A stretch of 64,000 nucleotides of DNA from Pseudomonadota bacterium. Lineage in GTDB: Bacteria > Pseudomonadota > Gammaproteobacteria > Steroidobacterales > Woeseiaceae. Under the pieces are notes generated by a model. That model worked only from the letters and a program-made list of their open reading frames with translations. It made no database searches and was not told the origin of the DNA. Positions 10,432 to 19,026 of this stretch are shown here, piece after piece. The translations under genes were made by a program, and so were the position numbers. Within the stretch, counting starts at the first letter, position 1; each line of letters begins with the position of its first letter. Where the stretch lies: contig JADFSP010000003.1 in NCBI GenBank assembly GCA_022560695.1, positions 1-64,000 on the forward strand, written 5' to 3'.

Positions 10432-10598
10432 GACGGCCTTTGCGGTCAGGACGACCTTATGTCGCGGAGCACAGGGATGTGCGGGAGCGACCAGGCCCGA
10501 AAGAGTCAGCACCCTGTAGTGGCTAAAGCCCGCTCCTACAGGTTCTATTTAGCACGGCAGCAGGGCCTTCTGGCCGGATCGCCGATGCCGCTCCTACG
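10427..10598. repeat. Composite REP-like element filling the mutS-aspS convergent gap
   Basis: The whole gap between the convergent mutS and aspS stops is repeat-like. Left part (10444-10500, type A): GGTCAGGACGACC, TTATGTCGCGGAGCACAGGG, ATGTGC..GAGCGACCAGGCC, with nested stems GTCGC/GCGAC and GCACA/TGTGC. Then a type B segment CACCCTGTAGTGGCTAAAGC ending CCGCTCCTACA (to 10543), then AGGGCCTTCTGGCCGGA and GCCGCTCCTAC. Both outer ends read GTAGGA into the unit, and both supply the TAG stop of the flanking gene. Type A copies recur at 27324-27380 and 33065-33108. Confidence 0.8.
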
Positions 10599-12366
10599 TC
10601 GCGCGCGGCGTCCGCAACCGGATGCCGGCTTCCTTGAGTTGCTCGGCAGACACCTCACCAGGTGCGTTCGTCAGCGGACAATGCGCCGACTGCGTCTTGG
10701 GAAAGGCAATGACATCGCGAATGCTGTCGGCGCCGGCCATGAGCATGACGATGCGGTCGAGGCCAAATGCGATGCCGCCGTGTGGCGGTGCTCCGTACTC
10801 AAGTGCGCGCAACAGAAAACCGAACTTTTCCTCAGCCTCCTCCTTGCTGATGCCGAGCAGTTCGAACACGGCTGCCTGCATACGCCGATCATGGATGCGG
10901 ATCGAGCCACCCCCGATCTCGGCACCGTTCAACACCATGTCATAGGCACGTGACAGCGCATTGCCCGGATCCGCACGAAGTGCATCGGCATCATTGACCG
11001 CCGGCGCCGTGAACGGGTGGTGCAAGGCAGTCCAGCGCCTGGTCTGCGCGTCTTTCTCGAACATCGGAAAATCGACAACCCAAAGCGGCGCCCAGCCGTC
11101 GGCGACAAGACCGCGGTCCTCTCCCAATTTTACGCGTAATGCGCCCAGTGCATCGTTGACAACGCGCGCTTTGTCCGCGCCGAAGAAGATCACATCTCCG
11201 GACTCAGCGCCGGTGCGCTCGACGATGCCGGAAACGGCATCATCGGGCAGGAATTTCAGTATCGGCGATTGCAGCCCGTCACGTCCGGCGGCCACGTCGT
11301 TGACTTTGATATAGGCGAGACCCTTGGCACCGTAACGGCCGACGTAGGCCGTGTAGTCGTCGATTTCCTTGCGGCTCAAGGCAGCACCGCCCGGCAATCG
11401 TAACGCCGCGACGCGGCCCTCGGGATCGCTTGCGGGTCCGGAAAATACCTTGAATTCGACCTCATCCATCAGGTCGGCAACTTCGACGAGCTCGAGATCG
11501 ATGCGCAGATCCGGCTTGTCCGAACCAAAACGTCGCACCGCCTCCGCATACGACATGCGCGGAAATGGCTGCGGCAAGTCGACATCGAGTACCGCCTTGA
11601 AAATGTGCCTTACGAGCTCTTCCATGGATTCCGTGACGGCGGCTTCATCAACGAAGCTCATCTCGACGTCGAGCTGCGTAAACTCGGGTTGCCGGTCCGC
11701 ACGCAGGTCTTCGTCACGGAAACAACGCACAATCTGGTAGTAGCGATCCAGCCCGGAAATCATCAGGAGCTGCTTGAAGATCTGCGGCGACTGCGGCAGG
11801 GCGAAGAATTTTCCCGCGTGAGTGCGGCTCGGAACAATGTAGTCGCGTGCGCCCTCTGGCGTCGCCCGCGTCAGCATCGGCGTCTCGACATCGATGAAAC
11901 CGTTGTCATCGAGAAAACTGCGCATCGCCATTGTAACTTTGTGACGCAAGCGCAAATTGCCGAGCATGCTCTCACGGCGCAGATCGAGGTAACGATGTTT
12001 CAGACGCAGCTCTTCGTTGGCTTGCTCATCGTGATGAAACGGTGGCGTTGCCGAGCGATTCAGGACCTCGAGCTCATGAGCGAGAACCTCGACATGGCCT
12101 GTCGGCATGTTCGGGTTAATGGTGCCCTCGGGGCGCTCGCGCACCAGCCCTTTGACAGCGAGGACATACTCGCCGCGGATGCGCTCGGCCTGTGCAAAAA
12201 TCTCCGCGCGGTCGGGGTCGAAGACGACTTGCAACAGCCCTTCACGATCTCGCAAATCGATGAAAATCACACCGCCGTGGTCTCGCCGCCGGTGTACCCA
12301 GCCACAAACGGAAACGTCCTGGCCGATCAGAGATTGCTCAACTTGTCCGCAATAGTGGCTGCGCAT
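10594..12366 (-). CDS. aspS: Aspartate--tRNA ligase
   Basis: A 590-residue bacterial-type class IIb synthetase. N-terminal OB fold ([20 protein letters not shown]) binds the anticodon; class II motif 2 is [18 protein letters not shown]; the GAD insertion lies between; motif 3 is [15 protein letters not shown] start at [12 protein letters not shown] (12366), which aligns with the E. coli N-terminus; the frame is open for 17 more codons with no support. Whether it charges only tRNA-Asp or also tRNA-Asn depends on whether gatCAB exists elsewhere in the genome. Likely operon with the upstream DUF502 gene (84 bp) and fmdB, a common arrangement. The TAG stop lies in GTAGGAGCGG, the end of a REP-like element. 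Confidence 0.98.
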   Translation of the reverse strand: MRSHYCGQVEQSLIGQDVSVCGWVHRRRDHGGVIFIDLRDREGLLQVVFDPDRAEIFAQAERIRGEYVLAVKGLVRERPEGTINPNMPTGHVEVLAHELEVLNRSATPPFHHDEQANEELRLKHRYLDLRRESMLGNLRLRHKVTMAMRSFLDDNGFIDVETPMLTRATPEGARDYIVPSRTHAGKFFALPQSPQIFKQLLMISGLDRYYQIVRCFRDEDLRADRQPEFTQLDVEMSFVDEAAVTESMEELVRHIFKAVLDVDLPQPFPRMSYAEAVRRFGSDKPDLRIDLELVEVADLMDEVEFKVFSGPASDPEGRVAALRLPGGAALSRKEIDDYTAYVGRYGAKGLAYIKVNDVAAGRDGLQSPILKFLPDDAVSGIVERTGAESGDVIFFGADKARVVNDALGALRVKLGEDRGLVADGWAPLWVVDFPMFEKDAQTRRWTALHHPFTAPAVNDADALRADPGNALSRAYDMVLNGAEIGGGSIRIHDRRMQAAVFELLGISKEEAEEKFGFLLRALEYGAPPHGGIAFGLDRIVMLMAGADSIRDVIAFPKTQSAHCPLTNAPGEVSAEQLKEAGIRLRTPRAT

Positions 12367-12450
12367 CTTGAATTGTCGTGAGCCTCGAAAAAAGTGGCGG
12401 AATGGTACGGCCTGCACGCCGGGTGCGCAAGGTGGGTGGCACGCCCGACA

Positions 12451-13110
12451 TTATTGCGGCTGATCGTTGTCCGGGGGTGTCTCCAGTGGCAACTCGCCGA
12501 TGCGATCGTGGCGCCATTCCGGTACCACGACGCCCAGCGAGATGATCATCTTCAATGCTTCGTCGACTTCCATGTCGAGAACGGTGATGTCCTTCTTCGG
12601 CACGATGATAATGAATCCCGACGTTGGGTTCGGCGTCGTCGGCACAAAGCAGCTCACGACTTCCTCGCCGGTTCGACTCTGCACTTCGCCAAGCTCGGCC
12701 GACGTCTGAAACGCCAGGCTGTACGTGCCTTTTCGCGGATATTCGATCAGCAGCACTTTCTTGAACGCGCTGCCGGAGTCCGAGAAGATGATCTCTAAAA
12801 ACTTCTTGGCCGCGGAGTAAATCGATCGAACCACGGGGATGCGCTCCATCAGCGATTCCCACCCGCCAATGAACGCACTGCCAACGAAGTTTGTGGCCAG
12901 CAGACCTGTCACGAGCAGTAGCAGGATTGTCAGCAAGATACCGAGCCCTGGAATTGCGAAACCGAGCAATTCCTCCGGCTGGTATTGCTTTGGCAACCAC
13001 AGCAAGGTCCTATCCATGATGCCGACAATCACGCGCAGCAGAAGTAATGTAACGCCGAGCGGCAGCCACACGAGAATGCCGGCAACCAGGTAGCGACGGA
13101 AACGCTTCAA
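12451..13110 (-). CDS. DUF502 family inner-membrane protein
   Basis: A 219-residue protein of the DUF502 family, function unknown. Two membrane segments follow a basic start: YLVAGILVWLPLGVTLLLLR and a second beginning IPGLGILLTILLLLVTG. The conserved part includes IPVVRSIYSAAKKFLE and PTTPNPTSGFIIIVPK. I choose a TTG start at 13108-13110, 10 bases after the fmdB stop, because the protein then begins (M)KRFRRYLVAG as family members do. The frame remains open to 13320, but that extension lies wholly inside fmdB and is Pro/Thr/Arg-rich with no family similarity. Commonly found between fmdB and aspS. Confidence 0.82.
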   Translation of the reverse strand: MKRFRRYLVAGILVWLPLGVTLLLLRVIVGIMDRTLLWLPKQYQPEELLGFAIPGLGILLTILLLLVTGLLATNFVGSAFIGGWESLMERIPVVRSIYSAAKKFLEIIFSDSGSAFKKVLLIEYPRKGTYSLAFQTSAELGEVQSRTGEEVVSCFVPTTPNPTSGFIIIVPKKDITVLDMEVDEALKMIISLGVVVPEWRHDRIGELPLETPPDNDQPQ

Positions 13111-13120
13111 CGGCTCTGTC

Positions 13121-13522
13121 TCAGGCCGCGCTGGCTTTGTTAGCGGAGGACGACTTCGTCTTGTCGCTTTTCTTGTCCACCGGGCTGGTGGTCTTGGCCG
13201 CGGACTTGTCGCTGGCTTTGTCTCCAATCTTGTCGCTGGGTTTTGCGACGGATTTGTCTCCGGTCTTGTCGCCGGGCTTGGCGTCGGATTTTTCGTCCGT
13301 CCCGGTTGCTTCCTTTTCACCGGCCAGGTTGCGCTGATTGTCGCCCTTGAAATCCGTCTCGTACCAGCCTTGCCCTTTCAGGCGGAAACGCGGCGCCGAG
13401 AGCTGCCGCCTGAGACCGGGCTCGCCGCAAGCCGGGCAATCGACCAGCGGATCGTCCACCATCTTTTGCAGCTCATCGAGCGTGTGGTCGCAAATTTTGC
13501 AGGCATACCCGTAGATTGGCAC
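13121..13522 (-). CDS. FmdB-family zinc-ribbon protein with long Lys/Asp/Ser tail
   Basis: A 133-residue protein. The N-terminus MPIYGYACKICDHTLDELQ has CxxC at 8-11 and a second CPAC at 29-32, the FmdB/CxxC_CXXC_SSSS zinc ribbon. The usual Gly-rich FKGxGWYxTD segment is present (RLKGQGWYETDFKGDNQ). After residue 65 the protein becomes a low-complexity tail of short units such as KPGDKTGDKS, AKPSDKIGDK, ASDKSAAK. Members are putative regulatory proteins of unproven function. It is the first gene of the fmdB-DUF502-aspS group. Confidence 0.85.
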   Translation of the reverse strand: MPIYGYACKICDHTLDELQKMVDDPLVDCPACGEPGLRRQLSAPRFRLKGQGWYETDFKGDNQRNLAGEKEATGTDEKSDAKPGDKTGDKSVAKPSDKIGDKASDKSAAKTTSPVDKKSDKTKSSSANKASAA

Positions 13523-13619
13523 GCGTTCTCTCCCAGATTGCTATTCAGATCCGGCCAACAGCCGCCGAATTATAAGAGCCAAGCCGGCCATTGCCCAGCC
13601 CGGCGCGCGATGATCCGAC

Positions 13620-16199
13620 TCAGGCCGCATTTTGAAACTCGAGCCGATCTGCGCTGACACCGACTTCGATGACATCTCCGGACTTGAACCTGCCTTGCAG
13701 GATCTCTTGTGCCAGCGGATTCTCGACCTGCTGCTGGATTGCGCGTTTCAGCGGCCGCGCACCGTAGACCGGGTCGAAGCCAGCCTCCGCCAGCCTGTCG
13801 CGCGCTGCATCCGACAGGTGAATACGCATATCACGCTCGGCAAGGCGATCGTGCAGATAGCCCAGCTGAATATCCACGATCTTGCGGATGTGATCGCGAC
13901 CCAGCGGATGAAACACGACAACATCGTCGATGCGATTGAGGAATTCCGGACGAAAGTGGTGGCCGACGATCTCCATTACCGCCGACTTCATCGCATCGTA
14001 GTTTTCCTCGCCGGCCATCTCCTGGATCATCTGCGAGCCCAGGTTCGATGTCATCACGATAACCGTATTGCGAAAATCGACGGTACGTCCCTGTCCATCG
14101 GTCAGGCGACCATCATCGAGCACCTGCAGTAATACATTGAAGACGTCCGGATGCGCCTTCTCGACTTCGTCCAGCAAAATGACCGAATAGGGTCGACGCC
14201 GGACAGCCTCAGTCAGGTACCCGCCCTCTTCGTAACCGACATAGCCCGGCGGCGCACCAATCAGGCGAGCCACGGAATGCTTCTCCATGAATTCGGACAT
14301 GTCGATGCGTACCATCGCTTCGTCCGTATCGAACAGAAAGTTCGCCAACGCCTTCGTCAATTCGGTCTTGCCAACTCCCGTCGGCCCGAGAAACAGGAAT
14401 GAACCAATCGGGCGCCGCGGATCGGAAAGGCCCGCACGCGAACGCCGGATCGCATTCGCCACGGCCGTGACGGCTTCGTCCTGACCGACAACCCGCTCCT
14501 GCACGACGGCCTCCATCTTCAGGAGCCTCTCTTTCTCGCCCTCGAGCATTTTCGCGACTGGAATTCCGGTCCATTGCGACACGATCTCGGCAACTTCCGC
14601 GTCGGTTACGTTGTTGCGCAACAGAGTCTTCTCCCGGCCTTCAGCCTGCATCGCGGTTTCAAGCTGTTTTTCGAGCTCAGGGATACGCCCGTACTGTAAC
14701 TCCGACATTCGCGTGAGGTCGCTCGCACGATGCGCAGTCTCGAGCTCGAGGCGCGCACGTTCCAGTTCTTCCTTGAGATGCGCCGTGCCTTGCATTGCCG
14801 CTTTTTCGGACTTCCAGATTTCCTCGAGATCGGCGAATTCACGTTCGAGCCCGGCAAGCTGACTCTCCAGGTCATCGAGTCGTTTTTTGGAGCCCTCGTC
14901 CGTCTCCTTGTTAAGCGCCTCGCGCTCAATCTTCAACTGGATGATGCGACGCTCCAGGCGATCCATCGACTCGGGCTTGGAGTCGATCTCGATGCGAATT
15001 CGCGACGCCGCCTCGTCGATGAGGTCGATCGCCTTGTCGGGCAGCTGCCGGTCACTGATATAGCGTTGCGACAGGGTCGCAGCAGCAACTATCGCCGGGT
15101 CTGTGATCTCGACACCGTGGTGAACTTCGTAGCGCCCCTTGAGGCCACGCAAAATTGCGATCGTGTCCTCGACAGTCGGTTCGTTGACAAGCACCTTCTG
15201 GAACCGGCGCTCGAGCGCGGCGTCCTTCTCGAGATATTTGCGATATTCGTCGAGCGTTGTCGCGCCCACACAATGCAGCTCGCCGCGCGCGAGTGCGGGC
15301 TTCAGCATATTGCCAGCGTCCATCGAGCCTTCGGCCTTTCCGGCGCCGACTACGGTGTGCAGCTCGTCGATAAACAGGATGATCTGTCCCTCCTGCTTGG
15401 CAAGATCGTTGAGCACGGCCTTCAAACGCTCTTCAAATTCCCCGCGGAATTTCGCGCCCGCAATCAATGCGCCCATGTCGAGCGACAGGATGCGCTTGCC
15501 GCGCAGGCCGTCCGGCACTTCGTGATTGACGATACGCTGCGCCAGTCCCTCGATGATTGCCGTCTTGCCGACACCGGGTTCCCCGATCAACACCGGGTTG
15601 TTCTTAGTGCGTCGCTGCAAGATCTGGATCGTACGGCGAATCTCGTCGTCGCGGCCAATAATTGGATCGAGCTTGCCCTGTTCGGCACGCTCCGTCAGGT
15701 CAATCGTAAACTTGGCTAGTGCCTGCCGTGCATCCTCTGCATTCGGGTCGGTGACCTTTTGGCCGCCGCGCAAGTCGTCAATCGCCTTTTCGATCGCATC
15801 GCGAATCGCCCCCGCCTGTTCAAGAACGGCCTTGAGCGGCGATTTGTTGTCCATAGCCGCAAGCGCAAACAGCTCGCTGGAGATGTACTGATCGCCTCGC
15901 TGCTGTGCGAGCTTGTCGGTGAGGTTGAAAAGCCTGGACAGGTCGTTACCGATGTGAACGTCACCGCCAACACCTTCGACGCTCGGCAGTCTGTCGACCG
16001 CATCGCCGAGTTGAGAGCGCAGCAGGTTGACGTTGACGCCGGCTTTCGTCAGCAACCCACGCACGCTGCCGCCCTCCTGGTCGAGCAGTGCAACCATGAC
16101 ATGGACCGGTTCGATAAACTGATGGTCCTGACCGACCGCCAATGACTGCGCATCGGCTAGCACGATCTGCAATTTGCTGGTTAATTTATCCAATCGCAT
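13620..16199 (-). CDS. clpB: ATP-dependent chaperone ClpB
   Basis: An 859-residue Hsp100 disaggregase. In order: Clp N-terminal domain, first AAA+ module with GEPGVGKT (206-213) and [10 protein letters not shown], the long coiled-coil middle domain (about 400-530) that docks DnaK, and the second AAA+ module with [10 protein letters not shown] and [10 protein letters not shown]. This middle domain separates it from ClpA and ClpC. It rescues aggregated proteins with DnaK/DnaJ/GrpE. A CTTGAA hexamer (16271-16266) upstream resembles a sigma-32 -35 element, but I see no convincing CCCCAT -10, so heat-shock control is expected rather than shown. Confidence 0.98.
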   Translation of the reverse strand: MRLDKLTSKLQIVLADAQSLAVGQDHQFIEPVHVMVALLDQEGGSVRGLLTKAGVNVNLLRSQLGDAVDRLPSVEGVGGDVHIGNDLSRLFNLTDKLAQQRGDQYISSELFALAAMDNKSPLKAVLEQAGAIRDAIEKAIDDLRGGQKVTDPNAEDARQALAKFTIDLTERAEQGKLDPIIGRDDEIRRTIQILQRRTKNNPVLIGEPGVGKTAIIEGLAQRIVNHEVPDGLRGKRILSLDMGALIAGAKFRGEFEERLKAVLNDLAKQEGQIILFIDELHTVVGAGKAEGSMDAGNMLKPALARGELHCVGATTLDEYRKYLEKDAALERRFQKVLVNEPTVEDTIAILRGLKGRYEVHHGVEITDPAIVAAATLSQRYISDRQLPDKAIDLIDEAASRIRIEIDSKPESMDRLERRIIQLKIEREALNKETDEGSKKRLDDLESQLAGLEREFADLEEIWKSEKAAMQGTAHLKEELERARLELETAHRASDLTRMSELQYGRIPELEKQLETAMQAEGREKTLLRNNVTDAEVAEIVSQWTGIPVAKMLEGEKERLLKMEAVVQERVVGQDEAVTAVANAIRRSRAGLSDPRRPIGSFLFLGPTGVGKTELTKALANFLFDTDEAMVRIDMSEFMEKHSVARLIGAPPGYVGYEEGGYLTEAVRRRPYSVILLDEVEKAHPDVFNVLLQVLDDGRLTDGQGRTVDFRNTVIVMTSNLGSQMIQEMAGEENYDAMKSAVMEIVGHHFRPEFLNRIDDVVVFHPLGRDHIRKIVDIQLGYLHDRLAERDMRIHLSDAARDRLAEAGFDPVYGARPLKRAIQQQVENPLAQEILQGRFKSGDVIEVGVSADRLEFQNAA

Positions 16200-16281
16200 G
16201 TGAGCACCTGCCTTGCTCCGGGCATGTTTTGCAACTCACCCATAAATTGCGCCGGAACCCCATAATTCAAGGCATTCGGGC

Positions 16282-16369
16282 GGAAAAGTGGGGTCGAACC
16301 GCAGTTTTCTGCGTGGTCAAGGTGACAATACCGGGGTTCAAGAAAAGTGCGGTTCGACCCCACTTTTCC
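16282..16369. repeat. Near-perfect 88-bp palindrome (29-bp arms)
   Basis: Left arm 16282-16310 begins GGAAAAGTGGGGTCGAACCG; right arm 16341-16369 is its reverse complement with one mismatch; the loop is 30 bases. It lies between clpB and pgeF and its right end abuts the pgeF TAG stop. Sequences of the form AAAAGTGGGGTC..AACC are known to flank REP-associated (Y1) transposases in gammaproteobacteria; here there is no transposase, so it may be a non-autonomous copy or remnant. It lacks a T-run, so it is not an obvious intrinsic terminator. Confidence 0.85.
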
Positions 16370-17115
16370 TAGCTGCGCCGGTGGATGAACGTTGCCATGC
16401 GGCCGCAGGAACCGTCGCGGCGATGGGAGAAGAACCGCTGCGGGTCCGCTGCGGTGCAATATTCACCGCCATGGACCGCGGTAACACCCGCGGACGCCAG
16501 CCGCATCCGCGCGAGCCCGTACAGGTCAGCCTGCCATCGGCCGCGATCGTTGGCTCGAAAACAAGCGGCCGATTCCGCGTCAAGTGCGGTGAACGCGTCT
16601 CGCACATCATCACCGACTTCGAATGAGTCCTGCGAAATTGCCGGCCCGAGCCATGCGATCAGACTGCCCGGCGCGGCAGACATCTCCTTGACCGTCGCCG
16701 CGACAACCCCGCCCGCCAGACCGCGCCAACCGCCATGCGCTGCCGCAATCTCGTGCCCGTCGATCGAGCACAGCAAAATCGGCACACAGTCGGCGGTCAT
16801 GATCGCGCAACTGTCACCGATGCCCCGTCCAATCGCGGCATCCGCCTGCGGCGGCCCGCCATCCACATCCGTGGCACCCGCGCATACGACCTGAATGCCG
16901 TGCACCTGCCTGAGCCAGCACGGCTCCTCGGGAAGATCGCACATCGCGACAAAGCGTCGCCGATTTTCGACAACGTGCTCGGGCTGGTCACCAACGCATG
17001 CACCCAGATTCAGTGACGAGTAACGACCGCTGCTGACGCCGCCACGACGCGTCGTGGTGCCCGCAACGATATTCGCGGGCGCGGGCCAGTCAGCCGTGAT
17101 CCAATCGCTGCTCAC
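16369..17115 (-). CDS. pgeF: Peptidoglycan editing factor PgeF (YfiH, polyphenol oxidase fold)
   Basis: A 248-residue DUF152/YfiH protein. Conserved parts include QVHGIQVV, the metal-site strings MTADCVPILLC and AAAHGGWRGLAGG, and the C-terminal FFSHRRDGSCGRMA. Its known role is removing Ser misincorporated at peptide position 1 of muropeptide precursors; laccase and purine nucleoside activities have also been reported for the fold. It overlaps the rluD stop by 4 nt (ATGA), the widespread rluD-pgeF pair. The stop is TAG, at the junction with a large palindrome. Confidence 0.94.
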   Translation of the reverse strand: MSSDWITADWPAPANIVAGTTTRRGGVSSGRYSSLNLGACVGDQPEHVVENRRRFVAMCDLPEEPCWLRQVHGIQVVCAGATDVDGGPPQADAAIGRGIGDSCAIMTADCVPILLCSIDGHEIAAAHGGWRGLAGGVVAATVKEMSAAPGSLIAWLGPAISQDSFEVGDDVRDAFTALDAESAACFRANDRGRWQADLYGLARMRLASAGVTAVHGGEYCTAADPQRFFSHRRDGSCGRMATFIHRRS

Positions 17116-18059
17116 GGGATTTCCTCGCGAAACACGCTGAGAAGGTCCTGAAAGTCGTCTGGGGGCGGCACCTCGAAGGCGAGCGGTTCGGCGCTGATCG
17201 GATGGGCCAGCTCGAGCCCGGCAGCATGCAGCGCCTGGCGGCGAAACCGGCGCAGCGCCGCAATCAAGCGGTCGGATGCCCCGGCCGGCAAGGCGAGGCG
17301 ACCACCGTAGACCGGGTCGCCCACCAATGCATGTCGCCGGTGAGCGAAATGCACCCTGATCTGGTGCGTCCGCCCGGTCTCGAGGAGCACGTTGATATAG
17401 GTGTGCGCGCCGAAGCGCTCGCGAACCGTGTAATGGGTCACAGCGGGCTTGCCGTTATCGCGCACGCACATCCGAGTGCGGTCGACCGGATGCCGGCCTA
17501 TCGGCGCGTCGATCTTCCCGCCACCGGTCAGTGCGCCGTTACAGACCGCGAGATAGCGGCGCGACACCTCTCGCCCGGCAAGGAGGCGCACCAATGCTGT
17601 GTGCGCGGGCAGTGTCTTCCCGACCAGCAGGAGTCCACTCGTATCCTTGTCGAGACGATGGATGATTCCTGCGCGAGGCAACTCCGCCAGTGTCGGAACA
17701 AGGTGCAGCAGACCATTCATCAATGTCCCGGACGCATTGCCCGCGCCCGGATGCACCACCAGTCCGGCCGGCTTGTTGACGACCAGCAAGGATTCGTCTT
17801 CGAACACGACCTCGAGCGACATCGGCTCCGGCATGGAGCGCTCGCTTACCGCGTGCTCCACACGCAATTCGACCTGCTCGCCACCATCGACCCGGTCCCG
17901 CGGCCGCTTCAATGCCCCATCAACTTCAATCGCCCCCGCCAGCAACCAGGATTTCAGCCGACTGCGCGAGTACGCGGGAAACATCTGCGCGAGCGCCTGG
18001 TCCAATCTCTGGCCGGCAAGCTCATCAGGAACCGTTTTAATCTCTGCCCGGATAGTCAT
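17112..18059 (-). CDS. rluD: 23S rRNA pseudouridine synthase RluD
   Basis: A 315-residue RluA-family synthase. An N-terminal S4 RNA-binding domain (RLDQALAQMFPAYSRSRLKSW) is followed by the catalytic domain with HRLDKDTSGLLLV; Asp137 in RLD is the nucleophile. RluD makes pseudouridines in helix 69 of 23S rRNA. The call of RluD over RluC or RluA rests on the S4 domain, the length and the conserved context rluD-pgeF divergent from bamD, as in E. coli. Confidence 0.95.
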   Translation of the reverse strand: MTIRAEIKTVPDELAGQRLDQALAQMFPAYSRSRLKSWLLAGAIEVDGALKRPRDRVDGGEQVELRVEHAVSERSMPEPMSLEVVFEDESLLVVNKPAGLVVHPGAGNASGTLMNGLLHLVPTLAELPRAGIIHRLDKDTSGLLLVGKTLPAHTALVRLLAGREVSRRYLAVCNGALTGGGKIDAPIGRHPVDRTRMCVRDNGKPAVTHYTVRERFGAHTYINVLLETGRTHQIRVHFAHRRHALVGDPVYGGRLALPAGASDRLIAALRRFRRQALHAAGLELAHPISAEPLAFEVPPPDDFQDLLSVFREEIP

Positions 18060-18210
18060 GAGTGTCTGTTGAATCTGCTATTGGTCACACAATCTCAGCC
18101 ACGTCTGTCGTCGGTCAAGTTTACGGTATACTTCTCGATTCGGCCGGTGCGCCGACAATCACAGGCCCGATCGAGCCTATTCGTCCGTTAGCGGACGGGA
18201 ATTTAGCCCT

Positions 18211-18993
18211 ATGAACGACTCTACAAAGCTGCGGCATTCAGGCCGGCATCTCTTGCGACAGGGCCGACAGCTATTGCTCGTTGTGATGCTGACGTTGTTC
18301 GCTGCTTGCGCCGGCAACGATGAGCAACAGACTGTGATTCAGGATCTGCAGGACGCGTACGATACCGCCAAGAAGGCCGTGGCCGGCGGCAATTACAGGC
18401 GTGGCGTCCAGATCTTCGAGGCGATTCAGGCACGTTACCCGTTCAGCGACCTGAGCCGGCAGATTCAACTCGAACTGATGTACGCGTATTACAAGAGTGG
18501 CCAAAAAGAGCTGGCTGTCGAGACGGCCGATACATTCATGCGCGAAAATCCGATCCACGCGCGCGTCGATTACGCCCTGTATATCAAGGCACTGACGTAT
18601 TTTGAACAGGACCCCGGAATTCTCGAGCGTTGGTTCAAAAAAGACATCGACAAGCGCCCGCCCAAGGATGCAGGGTTGTCCTACGCGACACTGCGTCGAT
18701 TGGTCGAACGCTATCCGGCCAGTACTTACGCGGCTGACGCCGAGCAACGCATGGTGTTTCTGAAGAATCGCCTTGCAGCATACGAAAATGAAGTGGCCGA
18801 CTACTATTTGCGTCGCGGAGCATACGTGGCAGCTCTGAGCCGAGCCAAGAACGCGCTCGAGGAATTCAATGGCGCTGACAGTAATGCCGAATCGCTGGTC
18901 ATCATGGCAAGTGCCTACGAACAGCTTGGAATGATGGATCTCGCCGCGGATACGCGCCGCGTACACGCCTTGAATTTCCCGGACGAGAACTGA
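18211..18993 (+). CDS. bamD: Outer-membrane assembly lipoprotein BamD
   Basis: A 260-residue lipoprotein. The signal peptide ends in a lipobox, LFAAC, with Cys33 as the acylated residue. Five TPR-like repeats follow (for example YDTAKKAVAGGNYRRGVQIF, YPFSDLSRQIQLELMYAYYK, YPASTYAADAEQRMVFL). BamD is the essential partner of BamA in the beta-barrel assembly machine on the periplasmic face of the outer membrane. It is transcribed away from rluD across 151 bp, as in many gammaproteobacteria, and ends 33 bp before the convergent nadE stop. Confidence 0.96.
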   Translation: MNDSTKLRHSGRHLLRQGRQLLLVVMLTLFAACAGNDEQQTVIQDLQDAYDTAKKAVAGGNYRRGVQIFEAIQARYPFSDLSRQIQLELMYAYYKSGQKELAVETADTFMRENPIHARVDYALYIKALTYFEQDPGILERWFKKDIDKRPPKDAGLSYATLRRLVERYPASTYAADAEQRMVFLKNRLAAYENEVADYYLRRGAYVAALSRAKNALEEFNGADSNAESLVIMASAYEQLGMMDLAADTRRVHALNFPDEN

Positions 18994-19026
18994 AGCGCGC
19001 AAGGCGGGTTTCCGCCGGTTACCGGC

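Noticed and set aside
16266..16271. Sigma-32 promoter for clpB
   Set aside because: CTTGAA is present, but no acceptable CCCCAT-like -10 follows at the right spacing.
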